Source: Streptomyces montanisoli (lineage in GTDB: Bacteria > Actinomycetota > Actinomycetes > Streptomycetales > Streptomycetaceae). From it: a stretch of 39,322 nucleotides of DNA. Each line of letters begins with the position of its first letter. Within the stretch, counting starts at the first letter, position 1. Below, one piece after another: positions 7,091 through 16,388 of the stretch. The notes beneath the pieces were generated by a model. That model was not told the origin of the DNA, did not search any database, and was given only the letters and a program-made list of their open reading frames with translations. The stretch lies in assembly GCF_017813245.1 (NCBI RefSeq), contig NZ_JAGIQL010000052.1, positions 1-39,322 on the forward strand, given 5' to 3'. Made by a program: the position numbers and the translations under genes.

Positions 7091-8671
7091 TCAGTGGCCG
7101 CTCCGCGGCCTTGGCCTTCGCGTCGTCAGGAATACCAGCGCACCGACCGTTACTAGCAGGACCGCTATGCCCACCCGCGGCAGGACGCCGTCCGTGCCCG
7201 TGGCGGCGAGCCTGCTGCCGGCCGTCGGTCCGCTGCTGGTTGCCGCCGCGGAGCCGGTCGGGTTCGCGGTGGCCGCGGCCGGCGGGGACGCGGAGGTGCT
7301 GGGCGACGGGCTGGACGGTGCCGAGCCGGTGGTCTGCGCCGTGATCGGTGCGGTGTCGTTCGCCGCGTCGTTGTCACGATTGGGGTACTTGTGGTTCTCC
7401 ACCGCCCGCACGCTGCCCCGCGCGCCGGGCACGGCCCGGTCGATGCGCACCGTGAACTTCTGGGTCACGGAGTCGCCCGGCCGGAAGTCCGTGCCGGCGA
7501 TGTCGCAGGTGTAGCTCTTCGCGCCGGCCTTGCCCGGTGTGCAGTTCCACAGTGGTCCGGGGTCGCCCTGTTCGCCGGGGCCTGGGGCGCCGGTGATGGT
7601 GGTGCCGGCGGGCGGGGTCACCACGAACGTGCCGGAGTCGTCGGCGTCCATCCACTGGAAGCCCATCCGGCCCGGTCCGTTGTTGCGCACGCCCACGGTG
7701 ATGCTCACCGTCTCGCCGGCCTTGCCCTCGACCGTGTCACCGAGCGCCTGGTAGTCAGCGTGCTGGGTGGTCGCGAAAGTGCCGTATCCGGAGCCGGTGA
7801 AACCGGAGTTGGGGGTGACGGGCTTCAGGCCGAGCGGCGCGCCGGTGCCGCTCCCGGGGAAGTCGGACGGATCGAAGGATTCGGGCACGGTGCCGCCGAC
7901 CGGCCACACGACGTAGGTGTTGTAGCCGTACATCGTGTCCTTGGACACGCTGTAGCGCAGCGGCGCGTCCGTCTCGTAGGCCGCGCCGGGCGCGACCGGG
8001 GTGTCGAACCGGCACCAGGCGCCGGCGTCGGGCCGGTTCGAGTAGTGGCAGTTGGAGTGGTCACGGGCGAGCACAACGCCTTCCGAGTCCTGCACCCACA
8101 GCATGACGCCCTCGCCGGCAGGGGCTCGGCCGGTGTTGGCGAAGGCGGGGGTGCGCTCGAAGACAGCGCCGGGCGCGATGTTCTTCAGCGACGGATAGGG
8201 CCGGCTGACGAGCTTCGGCCCGCCGATCAGGACGTCCGTCCTCCCCGTCACGGTGGCCGCGTCGGAGGCGGTCGCGGTGTAGGTGATGGCACCGGTGTCG
8301 CCCGCCTTGGCGGCCGCGGTGGGCTTCAGGAAGAACGGGTCGATCGACTCCCCGCCCGTCAGCGGGCCCACGTCGCATCTCACCTTCAGGGTGCCGGTGC
8401 TCACGCAGTCCCCCGTGACCACCATCGTCGCCTTCCCGGCAAGCGACGACGCGTCGACCGCGACCGAGACATCGTGAGCGTCCCCGCCCGAGGCGGTGAT
8501 GCCGAGGCCCAGGTTCGGGCCCTCGCCCTCGGTGGGGAGGTAGTAGTTCTCCTGGACGTCCAGGACGAGCGTCGTTGTGGCAGCGTGCGCGGCCGGTGTC
8601 GCGACCGCGACCGCAGCGGCCGCGAAAGCGGCGGCCACCGCGGTGCGCCAAGTTCTGCGTATCGTCAGCAC
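7091..8671 (-). CDS. LAxTG-anchored cell-surface protein (sortase E substrate type)
   Basis: A 526-residue secreted protein. The N-terminus has RR, a hydrophobic Ala-rich core and an AHA-A cleavage-like site at about residue 30. The body is beta-rich with repeated domain-like segments (GAITYTATASDAATVTG; VSITVGVRNNGPGRMGF), resembling DUF11/adhesin-like modules. A Ser/Pro/Thr/Ala linker follows (about residues 450-490), then the sorting signal LAATGTDG, a hydrophobic span and a basic tail, RRPRPRSGH. LAxTG is the motif used by class E sortases in streptomycetes; no sortase gene is in this window. The start is GTG at 8671 without a strong ribosome site. Role unknown; probably aerial-surface or adhesion. 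It lies downstream of tpg on the same strand, with a 99-nt gap. Confidence 0.85.
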   Translation of the reverse strand: MLTIRRTWRTAVAAAFAAAAVAVATPAAHAATTTLVLDVQENYYLPTEGEGPNLGLGITASGGDAHDVSVAVDASSLAGKATMVVTGDCVSTGTLKVRCDVGPLTGGESIDPFFLKPTAAAKAGDTGAITYTATASDAATVTGRTDVLIGGPKLVSRPYPSLKNIAPGAVFERTPAFANTGRAPAGEGVMLWVQDSEGVVLARDHSNCHYSNRPDAGAWCRFDTPVAPGAAYETDAPLRYSVSKDTMYGYNTYVVWPVGGTVPESFDPSDFPGSGTGAPLGLKPVTPNSGFTGSGYGTFATTQHADYQALGDTVEGKAGETVSITVGVRNNGPGRMGFQWMDADDSGTFVVTPPAGTTITGAPGPGEQGDPGPLWNCTPGKAGAKSYTCDIAGTDFRPGDSVTQKFTVRIDRAVPGARGSVRAVENHKYPNRDNDAANDTAPITAQTTGSAPSSPSPSTSASPPAAATANPTGSAAATSSGPTAGSRLAATGTDGVLPRVGIAVLLVTVGALVFLTTRRPRPRSGH

Positions 8672-8770
8672 ACTCTATGGACACGCCGGGACACCGGAAG
8701 GTTGCATCCCACGGCCACCGCATCATGCCTCGGCCGCCGTACGCGGGAGCGCCGGAGGCGACGCGGGCTC

Positions 8771-9328
8771 CTACAGTTCGATCTGGATATGCTCCACGTC
8801 GGTGAACTCCACGTCCAGGCCGTGCGCGCGGGTGTTGTCTGCGCGGAAGTACATCTGCGCGAGGCCGTCGGCGGTGATCTGCTGGAGCTGCCGCTCGGTG
8901 GCGCCGTGCTCGTGGGCGGTGAACAACCGGTCGGCGTATGCGGGCGGCAGCGCCTGGGTGATGTCGCGGATCCGGGCGTCGTCGCTCGTGCCCGGCTGCG
9001 CGGTGAAACCGAACCGCGCACGTGTGGAGACGACCAGGCCGTCCGTGGACGCAGCCTTCTTGCGCGCCTTCGCACGCACCCGGGGCTGCCAGCGCTTGGT
9101 GACCTCGCTCTCCAAGCGGCCCCGCAGGACTTGCCGGGGCCGCTGCAGCCTGCCGACGACGTAGCGCTCCACGGTGCGCTGGGAGATCCCGAGCAACTGC
9201 GCGGCGGCCTTGGTGCCCCCCAGTTGCTTGACCAGATACCGCATCTGCGCCGGGGCGCTCTGCGGGATACGGCGGGTGAACGCCCCCTGCAGCGCACGGT
9301 CCAGACCGTCCCCGACCGAGTCCGCCAT
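8771..9328 (-). CDS. tpg: Terminal protein Tpg (telomere protein priming for linear replicons)
   Basis: The 185-residue length matches the Tpg family. It has a Tpg-type N-terminus (GLDRALQGAFTRRIPQSAPA), a helix-turn-helix GGTKAAAQLLGISQRTVERY at 38-57, then RARFGFTAQPGTSDDARIR. Its threonine at position 114 coincides with the threonine reported as the priming residue in Streptomyces Tpg. The end reads HGLDVEFTDVEHIQIEL. Tpg is covalently bound to the 5' ends of linear Streptomyces chromosomes and plasmids and primes end-patching of the 3' overhangs. It starts 6 nt after the tap stop with AGAGGAG upstream, so it is co-translated with tap. It looks intact. Confidence 0.93.
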   Translation of the reverse strand: MADSVGDGLDRALQGAFTRRIPQSAPAQMRYLVKQLGGTKAAAQLLGISQRTVERYVVGRLQRPRQVLRGRLESEVTKRWQPRVRAKARKKAASTDGLVVSTRARFGFTAQPGTSDDARIRDITQALPPAYADRLFTAHEHGATERQLQQITADGLAQMYFRADNTRAHGLDVEFTDVEHIQIEL

Positions 9329-9334
9329 GGCCCG

Positions 9335-11506
9335 CTACTCCTCTGCTCCGGCGTCGTGACCGGTCTTGATGAGGTTGGCGATGTTGCACACGCCCCCGCG
9401 TTCCTCGAACAACTGCTCCGCCCACAGCACGCTCCGGGTGCCCTGGTGCTTGACCATGCCCGGCGAGACACCGAGTCGGAACGTGCCCGGTACCGGCTTG
9501 CCCTCCGGGGTGTGCGGCAGGACGTCAAGCGGGGACGGACCGGGCGAGGGGTAGACGATCGCGTCGGTACCGATCGCGACCGGATACACGCCGGCCGCCG
9601 CGGCGGTCTTCATCAGCTTGCGGTGCAGGCCCACACGCTGGTTCGCCAGCACAGCGGCCCGGATGTCGGGGCGCCACGTCTCCCGGCGGAGTGCCGGGTA
9701 GGGCTCGTAGTAGGGGACCTGGCCGCGGCTGCGCTGGCGCAGCTTGCCGATGCCGCCCTTCGCCGTCGCCTTGATCGCCGTGGCCAGCAGGCCCATGGTC
9801 GGGTCGGCCTCGTTGGAGCGGGCCATCGCGTCGAGGAACTCCTGGCCCGCGAGACCGGTGGTGACGCCCATGTCCGCCATCGTCGCGACGTACGCGTCAC
9901 GCAGGCGCTTGTACCAGGCATCCAGGTAGCGGCCGGTCCGGGTGCGCACATACGCCTCGAGCGGCGCGACCTCGAAGCCCAGCTCCACCGCGTAGGCCAC
10001 GGTGGGCGTGGCGTACCAGGCCGGGCCTTCGGGACGCTCGCCCTTCGGCGTGAACGGGGACGGCAACCGCGTCCCGTCGACGGTGCGGTCGCCCACGTGG
10101 ACGCGGGACAGGTCGACGTGGGACAGGTCGACCAGCCAGGAGCCGGGCAGCGCGGCGTCGAACGTCGGATCGCCGGTCAGGTGGGTCGGCCCGTTCAGCC
10201 CGACGGTGAGGCCGTTCGCGGCCGCGGCGAACGACATGTTGACGTCGACCGCGATCAGGAACCGGTTCGCGCACTCCTCGTCGCTCAGGGCACGGCACCA
10301 GTCGTAGGGCTCCTCCATCAGCATCTCGGCCGGGGTGCGGATGTGGTGCCGGGCGAACCTGCCCTTCAGGTTGGGGTGCTCGTCGGGGACCTCGCAGTCC
10401 ACCACTTCGTACAGGGCGGTGATCGCGTCGTCGTTGAAGGCCTGCTTGAACTCGCCGCCGGCCTCGTCCTTGTGCGCACGTGTCGGCGGGTGCAGCGCGA
10501 CCATCAGCTCCAGGCCGGTCGTCGCCGTGGTGCCGCGCGGCGTCATCACCCGCTCCGCGTACAGGCCGAGATACCGGGCGAGATCGGCCGGGTGCATCGC
10601 CGGCAGCCGCGGGTCGTCCTTCGAGTCCCACTCGCGGGCATCCAGCGCGTTCCACGGCAGCACGCACAACTGGACACAGCGCCGCACCGACCCCTCGGGG
10701 TCGCGGAAGACGCGAGCCCACGGCCCGAACCCGCGCCGGGTCAGTTGCAGGCCGGCCCTCTCGATCTGCCTGACCACCTTGTGACCGGGCGCCAACCGCC
10801 CCGCCCGCTGCTCCTCCTGCGACAAGGCGGCAGGCAGCCCGTAACGCTCCAGCGCGGCCCCGGTCAGTACGAGAACGGGATCGGCGTCACGCCCATGGCG
10901 ATGCAATCGGGCCTGCCCGAGCCTCGCCTCGGCAAGCGTCCAATCAACCAGCGCCGGGATGGTTTTGGCGGGCACGTCCAGGACCAGGCCACCCACGCAA
11001 TACGCCGACACCTGTCCGTCCTCGCCGGCATCGACAACCGCAAGCGGGCCGCTCTCGAACCGGGACCCGGCAACAGCAGCCGGCTTCGCGGTGCTGCCTC
11101 CTGCCGCCTTCGGGCGGGACGGCGGGACAGCGGCGGGCGCGGGAGCGGGACGGGGACGGGGACGGGAATCGGGAGCGGGAACTGGCTCTGGGGATGCGGC
11201 AGAGACAGGGGCGGGGCGTGCCTGCGGGGCCGCGGGCTCGCCGGAGGCCGCTGGGGGGAAGCGGGTGGCGAGACCTTCCAAGAGCCGAGCGTACGCAGCA
11301 CGCTTCGGCGCTCGCGGCTCGCTCTTGCCACTCTCCCAACTGCCCACCGCCTCCCGACGCGCCCCCAGCACCCCGGCGACCTGCGCCTGGCTCAGACCCG
11401 CGGCCTCCCGCAAACGCCTGCGCTCCTCAGGCGCCGGCAGGTCGTCCGTCGCGACGTGCTCCAGCAGTGCGTCGACCGCGCTGAACAACTCATCCTGCGT
11501 GGACAC
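9335..11506 (-). CDS. tap: Telomere-associated protein Tap
   Basis: A 723-residue protein, near the usual size of about 740. The N-terminus carries an XRE-type helix-turn-helix (about residues 27-80: RRRLREAAGLSQAQVAGVLG, VGSWESGKSEPRAPK), then a Pro/Ala-rich linker (about 85-150). The long C-terminal region is typical of Tap, with GLVLDVPAKTIPALVDWTLA, the HRHGRDADPVLVLTGAALER segment, WNALDAREWDSKDDPRLPAM, and VYPVAIGTDAIVYPSPG near the end. Tap binds the telomere 3' overhang and recruits Tpg for end replication. GTG at 11506 is chosen because GGGAGGT lies 6 nt upstream; an ATG-like start at 11557 is less likely. It forms the tap-tpg operon. Intact in this reading. Confidence 0.93.
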   Translation of the reverse strand: MSTQDELFSAVDALLEHVATDDLPAPEERRRLREAAGLSQAQVAGVLGARREAVGSWESGKSEPRAPKRAAYARLLEGLATRFPPAASGEPAAPQARPAPVSAASPEPVPAPDSRPRPRPAPAPAAVPPSRPKAAGGSTAKPAAVAGSRFESGPLAVVDAGEDGQVSAYCVGGLVLDVPAKTIPALVDWTLAEARLGQARLHRHGRDADPVLVLTGAALERYGLPAALSQEEQRAGRLAPGHKVVRQIERAGLQLTRRGFGPWARVFRDPEGSVRRCVQLCVLPWNALDAREWDSKDDPRLPAMHPADLARYLGLYAERVMTPRGTTATTGLELMVALHPPTRAHKDEAGGEFKQAFNDDAITALYEVVDCEVPDEHPNLKGRFARHHIRTPAEMLMEEPYDWCRALSDEECANRFLIAVDVNMSFAAAANGLTVGLNGPTHLTGDPTFDAALPGSWLVDLSHVDLSRVHVGDRTVDGTRLPSPFTPKGERPEGPAWYATPTVAYAVELGFEVAPLEAYVRTRTGRYLDAWYKRLRDAYVATMADMGVTTGLAGQEFLDAMARSNEADPTMGLLATAIKATAKGGIGKLRQRSRGQVPYYEPYPALRRETWRPDIRAAVLANQRVGLHRKLMKTAAAAGVYPVAIGTDAIVYPSPGPSPLDVLPHTPEGKPVPGTFRLGVSPGMVKHQGTRSVLWAEQLFEERGGVCNIANLIKTGHDAGAEE

Positions 11507-11688
11507 CCAGCCACCTCCCTCAGGCAACCTACCCGAACCACCCGCCGAAACGCTCACTCAAACGCACACCCATGACGCTCGTCGCGTCGACCGCCCCCGC
11601 GTCCTCATGGCTTCCGCGTGGTCCATTGGGAGGATCGGATCACGTCCTTTACGGACAATCACCGTGGCACATGTGCAGTATGCGAGTC

Positions 11689-13130
11689 ATGGGCGATTCG
11701 CAGACCGTACGCGGTCCAGTACATCCCGTCATGCCGGCGCAGTCGGAGGCCCGGCCGGACGACGGCGCGGGCGGCGCCCGCCGGTACGGGCGCGTCGTGG
11801 CCGTGGTCGGGCTGGGGTACGTGGGGCTGCCGACGGCGCTGGCCCTGCGGGCGGCCGGGTCTCGCGTCATCGGTGTCGATGTCAGCGCCGCCCGGTTGCG
11901 GGAGATCCGCGCGGGTGCCGCGGACCTGCTGCCGGAGCAGGCCGCGTATCTGGCGACGCTGCGGGATGACGCCGCGTTCCTGCTGACCGCCGATGCCGGT
12001 GCTGTCCGGGACGCGGACACGGTGATCATCTGTGTTCCCACACCCGTGGACGGTCATCAGGTGCCGGATCTGCGGGCGTTGTCGGCCGCGTGCGCCTCGG
12101 CGGTGTCCCACGCGGTTCCGGGGCACCTGCTGATGCTGACCTCGACCAGCTATGTGGGGACCACGCGCGATCTGCTGGTGGCGCCGCTCTCGGCCCGTGG
12201 GCTGGAGGCGGGCAGGGATGTCTTCGTGGCGTTCGCCCCCGAGCGCATCGACCCGGGCAACTCGGCGCATGCGCAGGACCGTACGCCGCGTGTGGTCGGT
12301 GGGGCCGGTGCGGCGAGCACGGTGATCGCCGCGGCCGTACTGGCACGGATCGCGCCTCGTGTGCACCGCATGGACAGTGCGGAGGCGGCGGAGATGACGA
12401 AGTTGTGGGAGAACACCTTCCGCGCGGTCAACATCGCGCTGGCCAACGAACTCGCGGACGGCTGCCGGCACTTCGGTATCGAGCCGCGGCCCGTCATCGA
12501 GGCGGCCGCGACGAAGCCGTACGGGTTCATGCCGTTCTATCCGGGTCCCGGGGTCGGAGGCCATTGCATTCCGTGCGATCCGCACTATCTGCTGTGGCAG
12601 TTGCGCGCCCGGCGGGTCGCCTCGCCGCTGGTGGACGCGGCCATGCAGGTGATCGCTGGACGGCCGCGGCTGCTGGTGTCGCGGGCCGGTGCGGTGCTCG
12701 CCGAGCGGGGTGTCCGCATGGCCGGGGCGCGGGTGCTGCTCGTCGGCTCGCCTACAAGGCGGGCGTGGCGGACCTGCGGGAGAGTCCCGCGCTGGAGATC
12801 GCCGAGCGGCTGGCCGAGTCGGGGGCGCGGGTGTCGTACACGGACCCGCTGGTGCCGTACGCGGTGCTCGGCGGCCGGATGGTGCACAGCGTGGACGAGC
12901 CCGGAGCGCGTGCGTGGGATCTGGTGGTGCTGCACACCTTGCAGCCGGGAGTGCGGCTCGACTGGCTTGAGGCGGCCTCGGGCGCGGTGCTGGACGCCAC
13001 ATGCGGTGCGACTCCCGCGCCGGCTCCGGGCGAGCACGGGGCTGTGATCCCGCCCCCGCCGGAGGATCCGTGTTGTGACCGTCCCGTGGGCGCACGGCCG
13101 GCGGACGTGCCGGCGGGTGGGCCCGCGTGA
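11689..13130 (+). pseudogene. UDP-glucose/GDP-mannose-type nucleotide-sugar dehydrogenase with 1-nt frameshift
   Basis: Three-domain nucleotide-sugar dehydrogenase. The NAD-binding motif is VVGLGYVGLPTALAL, followed by VIICVPTPVD, FAPERIDPGN, and the central domain AAEMTKLWENTFRAVNIALA. The catalytic cysteine is in GPGVGGHCIPCDPHYL (Cys codon 12565-12567). The frame is lost near 12748-12752: GTCGGCTCGCC should probably read GTCGGCCTCGCC, giving VGLAYKAGVADLRESPALEI in the next frame. That frame runs through the C-terminal UDP-binding domain to TGA at 13130. So one C is missing. The N-terminus is uncertain (ATGs at 11680, 11689 and 11731, none with a good ribosome site). It would make a UDP-uronic acid for the polymer assembled by the genes downstream. 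The stop overlaps the next GTG (GTGA). Confidence 0.85.
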
Positions 13131-14638
13131 CGAACGTACTGCGGCAGCGGGCCGCCCGGCCACCGGCTCAGCGGGCGGCGCCCGGGGCTGCCGGGGTGGA
13201 GGCGGCGGGGCGGCTGGAGCGGTGCGTGCGCCGCGTCGACCCTCCGCTTCGGCAGGGCGTGCGGCGTGTCATCGTCACCGTGTGCCTGCTGCCGCTGCTG
13301 CTTCTCTTGGCCCGGGAGTCGCTGCGGCTGCCGACGCTCGCTCCTTTCCTCGCCTACGGGTTCGTCGTGCTGGCGGGTACCACCGGCATGCTCTACGTCG
13401 CCTACACCCGCTACGAGGACCCCGCCGACGAGGCCCTTCCCATCCCCGTCCGTTCGCGTGGTCGAGCGGGGCGGGAGTCGGCAAGCTTTCCTCTGCTCGG
13501 CGAGGCGCCCGGGGTCGCGCTGCTGGTCGCCGTGAAGGACGAGAGGGAGCGCATCGAGGAGTGTGTGCGGTCCATGGCCGCGGCGGCGGCCTGTCTGCCG
13601 GGGGCGAGGGTCGTCATCGTGGACGACTGCTCGCAGGACGGCACCGTCGAGGTCCTCCGGCGGCTGCGCGACGAGCTCGGCGCCACCCTGATCGAACTGC
13701 CGCGCAACGTCGGCAAGAAGCATGCTCTGGTGCAGGCGTGCGCCGTGGTGGACAGCGAGGTCATCGCCTTCACGGGCTCCGACTGCGTGCTGGCGCCCGA
13801 CGCGCTGCGCCGATGCGTGCGCGCACTGGTCCGCGACCCTGAGTTCGGGGCGGTCAGCGGTCACTGCAGGGCGCTGAACGCGGACGCGGGGTTGCTGACG
13901 CGTGTGCAGGATGTCTGGTACGAGGGGCAGTTCCGGGTGGCGAAGGCCGCGGAGGCGTCGTTCGGGTCGGTGACGTGCGTGTCCGGGCCGCTGGCCGTCT
14001 TCCGCCGTGACGCCGTCCGCAACTACCTGCCCGCCTGGGCCGACGATCGCTTCCTCGGTGCCCCGTTCCGCTTCGCCACGGACCGGCAGCTGACGGGGTA
14101 CGTGCTGGGGCAGGCGTGGCGCGGGGCCGCGCTCAAACGGCGCTACGCGGACTCGCCGTTCGTCAGCGCCCAGGACTATCCGGAGCGGCGGTGGCGGGTC
14201 GGCTACGTGCGGTCCGCGAGGGTGTGGACGGATGTGCCGGCGACCTTCCGCTCACTGCTGCGCCAGCAGGTCCGCTGGAAGAAGAGCTTCATCCGCAACC
14301 TGTTCTTCACCGGCTCCTTCATGTGGCGGCGCGGCCCTGCACCCGCAGTCCTGTACTACGGGCACGTGCTGTGGGTGGCGGCGGCGCCGGTGATGGCGTT
14401 TCGCCACCTGGTGTGGGGGCCGGCGCACGGGACGTTCCTGCTCGCCTTCCTGTACCTGTGCGGTGTGATCCTCAAGGGCTGCGTGTGGGGGCTGGCCTAC
14501 CGGGCGGATCACCCGGGTGACACCCACTGGCGCTACCGGCCGGTCATGAGCGTGCTGTCGTCGGTGCTGCTGGCGTGGCTGCTGCCGTACTCCCTGCTCA
14601 CACTGCGCCGGGGCGTGTGGACGCGGGGCACGGCATGA
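13127..14638 (+). CDS. Membrane glycosyltransferase family 2 (hyaluronan/chitin-synthase-like)
   Basis: A 503-residue polysaccharide synthase. Two N-terminal membrane spans (about 47-63 and 70-93) precede a cytoplasmic GT2 domain. Its motifs are LLVAVKDERERIEECV, VIVDDCSQDGT (DD at 166-167), NVGKKHAL, TGSDC (S218-D219) where synthases usually have DxD, an FATDRQLT acceptor-site motif (D319) and QQVRW at 380-384. About four C-terminal spans follow. QxxRW marks processive synthases that also extrude the chain. The first Asp of DxD is replaced by Gly/Ser, which may alter metal binding. GTG at 13127 overlaps the dehydrogenase stop by 4 nt, and the stop overlaps the next ATG. Polymer identity is unknown. 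Confidence 0.9.
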   Translation: MTNVLRQRAARPPAQRAAPGAAGVEAAGRLERCVRRVDPPLRQGVRRVIVTVCLLPLLLLLARESLRLPTLAPFLAYGFVVLAGTTGMLYVAYTRYEDPADEALPIPVRSRGRAGRESASFPLLGEAPGVALLVAVKDERERIEECVRSMAAAAACLPGARVVIVDDCSQDGTVEVLRRLRDELGATLIELPRNVGKKHALVQACAVVDSEVIAFTGSDCVLAPDALRRCVRALVRDPEFGAVSGHCRALNADAGLLTRVQDVWYEGQFRVAKAAEASFGSVTCVSGPLAVFRRDAVRNYLPAWADDRFLGAPFRFATDRQLTGYVLGQAWRGAALKRRYADSPFVSAQDYPERRWRVGYVRSARVWTDVPATFRSLLRQQVRWKKSFIRNLFFTGSFMWRRGPAPAVLYYGHVLWVAAAPVMAFRHLVWGPAHGTFLLAFLYLCGVILKGCVWGLAYRADHPGDTHWRYRPVMSVLSSVLLAWLLPYSLLTLRRGVWTRGTA

Positions 14639-14742
14639 AGGGCGCGCTCCTGCTCGCGCGCCGGGTGGCGGCCGGTGTCCTGGCCGCGGCGGCGGTGGTC
14701 ACCGTGTATCTGCTGGTCCTGACCCGGGGAGCCGTCCTGTGA
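14635..14742 (+). CDS. 35-residue single-pass membrane peptide in the polysaccharide operon
   Basis: ATG at 14635 overlaps the GT2 stop in ATGA, and TGA at 14742 overlaps the deacetylase GTG at 14739. The peptide has a basic start (MKGALLLARR), one hydrophobic span (about residues 11-29, VAAGVLAAAAVVTVYLLVL) and a short TRGAVL tail. It is too short for standard gene finders, but its exact fit between two four-base overlaps and its membrane character argue that it is real. It could be a small subunit or stabiliser of the synthase, comparable in idea to small accessory peptides of other synthases, but no homology is claimed. Confidence 0.7.
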   Translation: MKGALLLARRVAAGVLAAAAVVTVYLLVLTRGAVL

Positions 14743-16388
14743 AAGCCCCCACCGCGCCGCCGGGCGCTCCTGCCGGGGCCACGGAGCCGATACGCTCCGA
14801 CCCGCCGGGAGGTACGGGCGCGCCGCCACCGGGACGGTGTGCGCCGCACCGGTGGCGGCGGCTTCCGGCGCGGGTGCTGCTTGGGGTCCTCGCCCTGGTG
14901 TTGTGCTGTCTGCCGTTCGGCGCCGTCTGGTGGTACAGCGGGTCGCGCGGGGCCGTCAGCGCGCAGGCCGCAGCGCCCGGTGGGTCTGTGGCCGCTGCGC
15001 GAGCCGCGGGCCGGGCAGCGCTGACGGGCACAGCCTCGGTGCCGCCCGTGGTCCTGGCCTACCACGACATCGGCCGGGGCTCGCCCAGCCCCTACACCGT
15101 CACACCGAAGGCTCTCGACGCGCAGCTCGCGGCCCTGTCGGCGGCCGGCTACCGGTCGCTGAGCAGCGAGGAGTTCGTGCACTACCTGCGTACGGGGCGC
15201 ACACCGCCACGGCGTTCCGTCTACCTGACCTTCGACGACGGGACCCACGGGCTGTGGGTGTACGCGGACCGCATCCTCGCCAGGTACCACATGCGGGCGG
15301 CCTCGTTCCTGATTACCGGGCGGGTCGGGCACCACCGCCCGTACTACCTGTCCTGGCCCGAGGTCGAACGGATGGCACGCTCGGGCCGCTGGGACTTCCA
15401 GGACCACACGCACGACCTGCACCGGCGTGCTCAAGTGGACGCGTCGGGCCGGCGGGCGTCAGCGCTGGCCAACCGGGTCTGGCTGGCCGGGTCGCGGCGG
15501 CTGGAGTCCCCTCGGGAGTACCGGCGCAGGGTCGAGGCGGACCTCGACCGGTCGATCCGCGACCTGACCGGCCACGGGCTGCCCAGGCCGCGCGTGTTCG
15601 CGTATCCGTTCTCCGAGGCGAGCGCACCGGCCAACCTCCCGGGTGCCTACCGGGGCATCCTGCACGACGCGCTGCGCGCACGCTTCGCCACCACGTTGAC
15701 CAACACCTCGGGCCGGCCGCTGCCCGCCGGGCGCCGGGCGGCGGCCGCCGGCGTGGTCCAGCGGGTCGAGGTGAAGGCCGGCAGCACCGTCACGTCCCTG
15801 CTGGGGCGTATCAGGCGCTGGACGGCCGTTCAGCCGGGGGCGAGCCCCTCTCCCCTGGCCCGGCCCGCCCTGTGGGAACGCACCGACGGCTCCGACCGCC
15901 CCGACCTGGGCGCCCTGACGGGCGCCGGGCCGTATCCCGGGCGGACGGGCTACGCGGCCGCCTCCTACCGGCCGGACAGTTCGGCGGACTGGGACGGCTA
16001 CACGGTGGAGGCGACGGCGACCGGCCTCGACGCGGAGGGCACGAACAACGTCGACGTGGTCGTCCGCGACGGCAGTCTCGACCCGGTGACGGTGGTGATC
16101 AGCCACAGCCACGTCAGCGTGGTCGAGGGCCGCGGGCCCGGCCGCCACGAGACCGTACGCCGCGCTCTTCCCGTCGCCGCCACACACCGGGTGCGGGTCA
16201 CGGTGCACGGCGGCCGCACCGAGGTTCGCGTGGACGGCCGGGTCCGCGTCGTGCGTGCCGGAAAGCACCATACGAAGGAGGGCGATCTGAGCGGAGGCGT
16301 CGCACTCAGCGTCCGCAACGGTGACGCGCACGGCCACTGGCCCCGGTTCACCGCCCTCACGGTGCGCGCGGCGGGGGGTCACCGGTGA
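14739..16388 (+). CDS. Membrane-anchored polysaccharide deacetylase (PgaB/IcaB-like NodB domain) with C-terminal lectin-like domain
   Basis: 549 residues: a short cytoplasmic Pro-rich segment, one membrane anchor (about 44-66), an extracellular NodB/CE4 domain (about 100-300) and a beta-rich C-terminal domain (about 365-549). CE4 motifs are LAYHDIG (108-112), YLTFDDG (165-168, catalytic and metal Asp), DHTHDLH (metal His 223/228) and VFAYPFSE (287-293). The HTHDLH form and the TVTPKALDAQLAALSAAGYR lead-in are like PgaB/IcaB, which de-N-acetylate poly-beta-1,6-GlcNAc. The C-terminal domain (VDVVVRDGSLDPVTVVISHS, then HTKEGDLSGGVALSV) resembles a concanavalin-type sugar-binding sandwich. This suggests the exported polymer contains N-acetylated amino sugars. 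Coupled by GTGA overlaps on both sides. Confidence 0.88.
   Translation: MKAPTAPPGAPAGATEPIRSDPPGGTGAPPPGRCAPHRWRRLPARVLLGVLALVLCCLPFGAVWWYSGSRGAVSAQAAAPGGSVAAARAAGRAALTGTASVPPVVLAYHDIGRGSPSPYTVTPKALDAQLAALSAAGYRSLSSEEFVHYLRTGRTPPRRSVYLTFDDGTHGLWVYADRILARYHMRAASFLITGRVGHHRPYYLSWPEVERMARSGRWDFQDHTHDLHRRAQVDASGRRASALANRVWLAGSRRLESPREYRRRVEADLDRSIRDLTGHGLPRPRVFAYPFSEASAPANLPGAYRGILHDALRARFATTLTNTSGRPLPAGRRAAAAGVVQRVEVKAGSTVTSLLGRIRRWTAVQPGASPSPLARPALWERTDGSDRPDLGALTGAGPYPGRTGYAAASYRPDSSADWDGYTVEATATGLDAEGTNNVDVVVRDGSLDPVTVVISHSHVSVVEGRGPGRHETVRRALPVAATHRVRVTVHGGRTEVRVDGRVRVVRAGKHHTKEGDLSGGVALSVRNGDAHGHWPRFTALTVRAAGGHR

Noticed and set aside
7391..11575. A 1394-residue open frame on the plus strand
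   Set aside because: It is the antisense shadow of the LAxTG, tpg and tap genes. Its Arg/Gly/Val-rich low-information sequence shows no domain, while the minus strand reads as known families.
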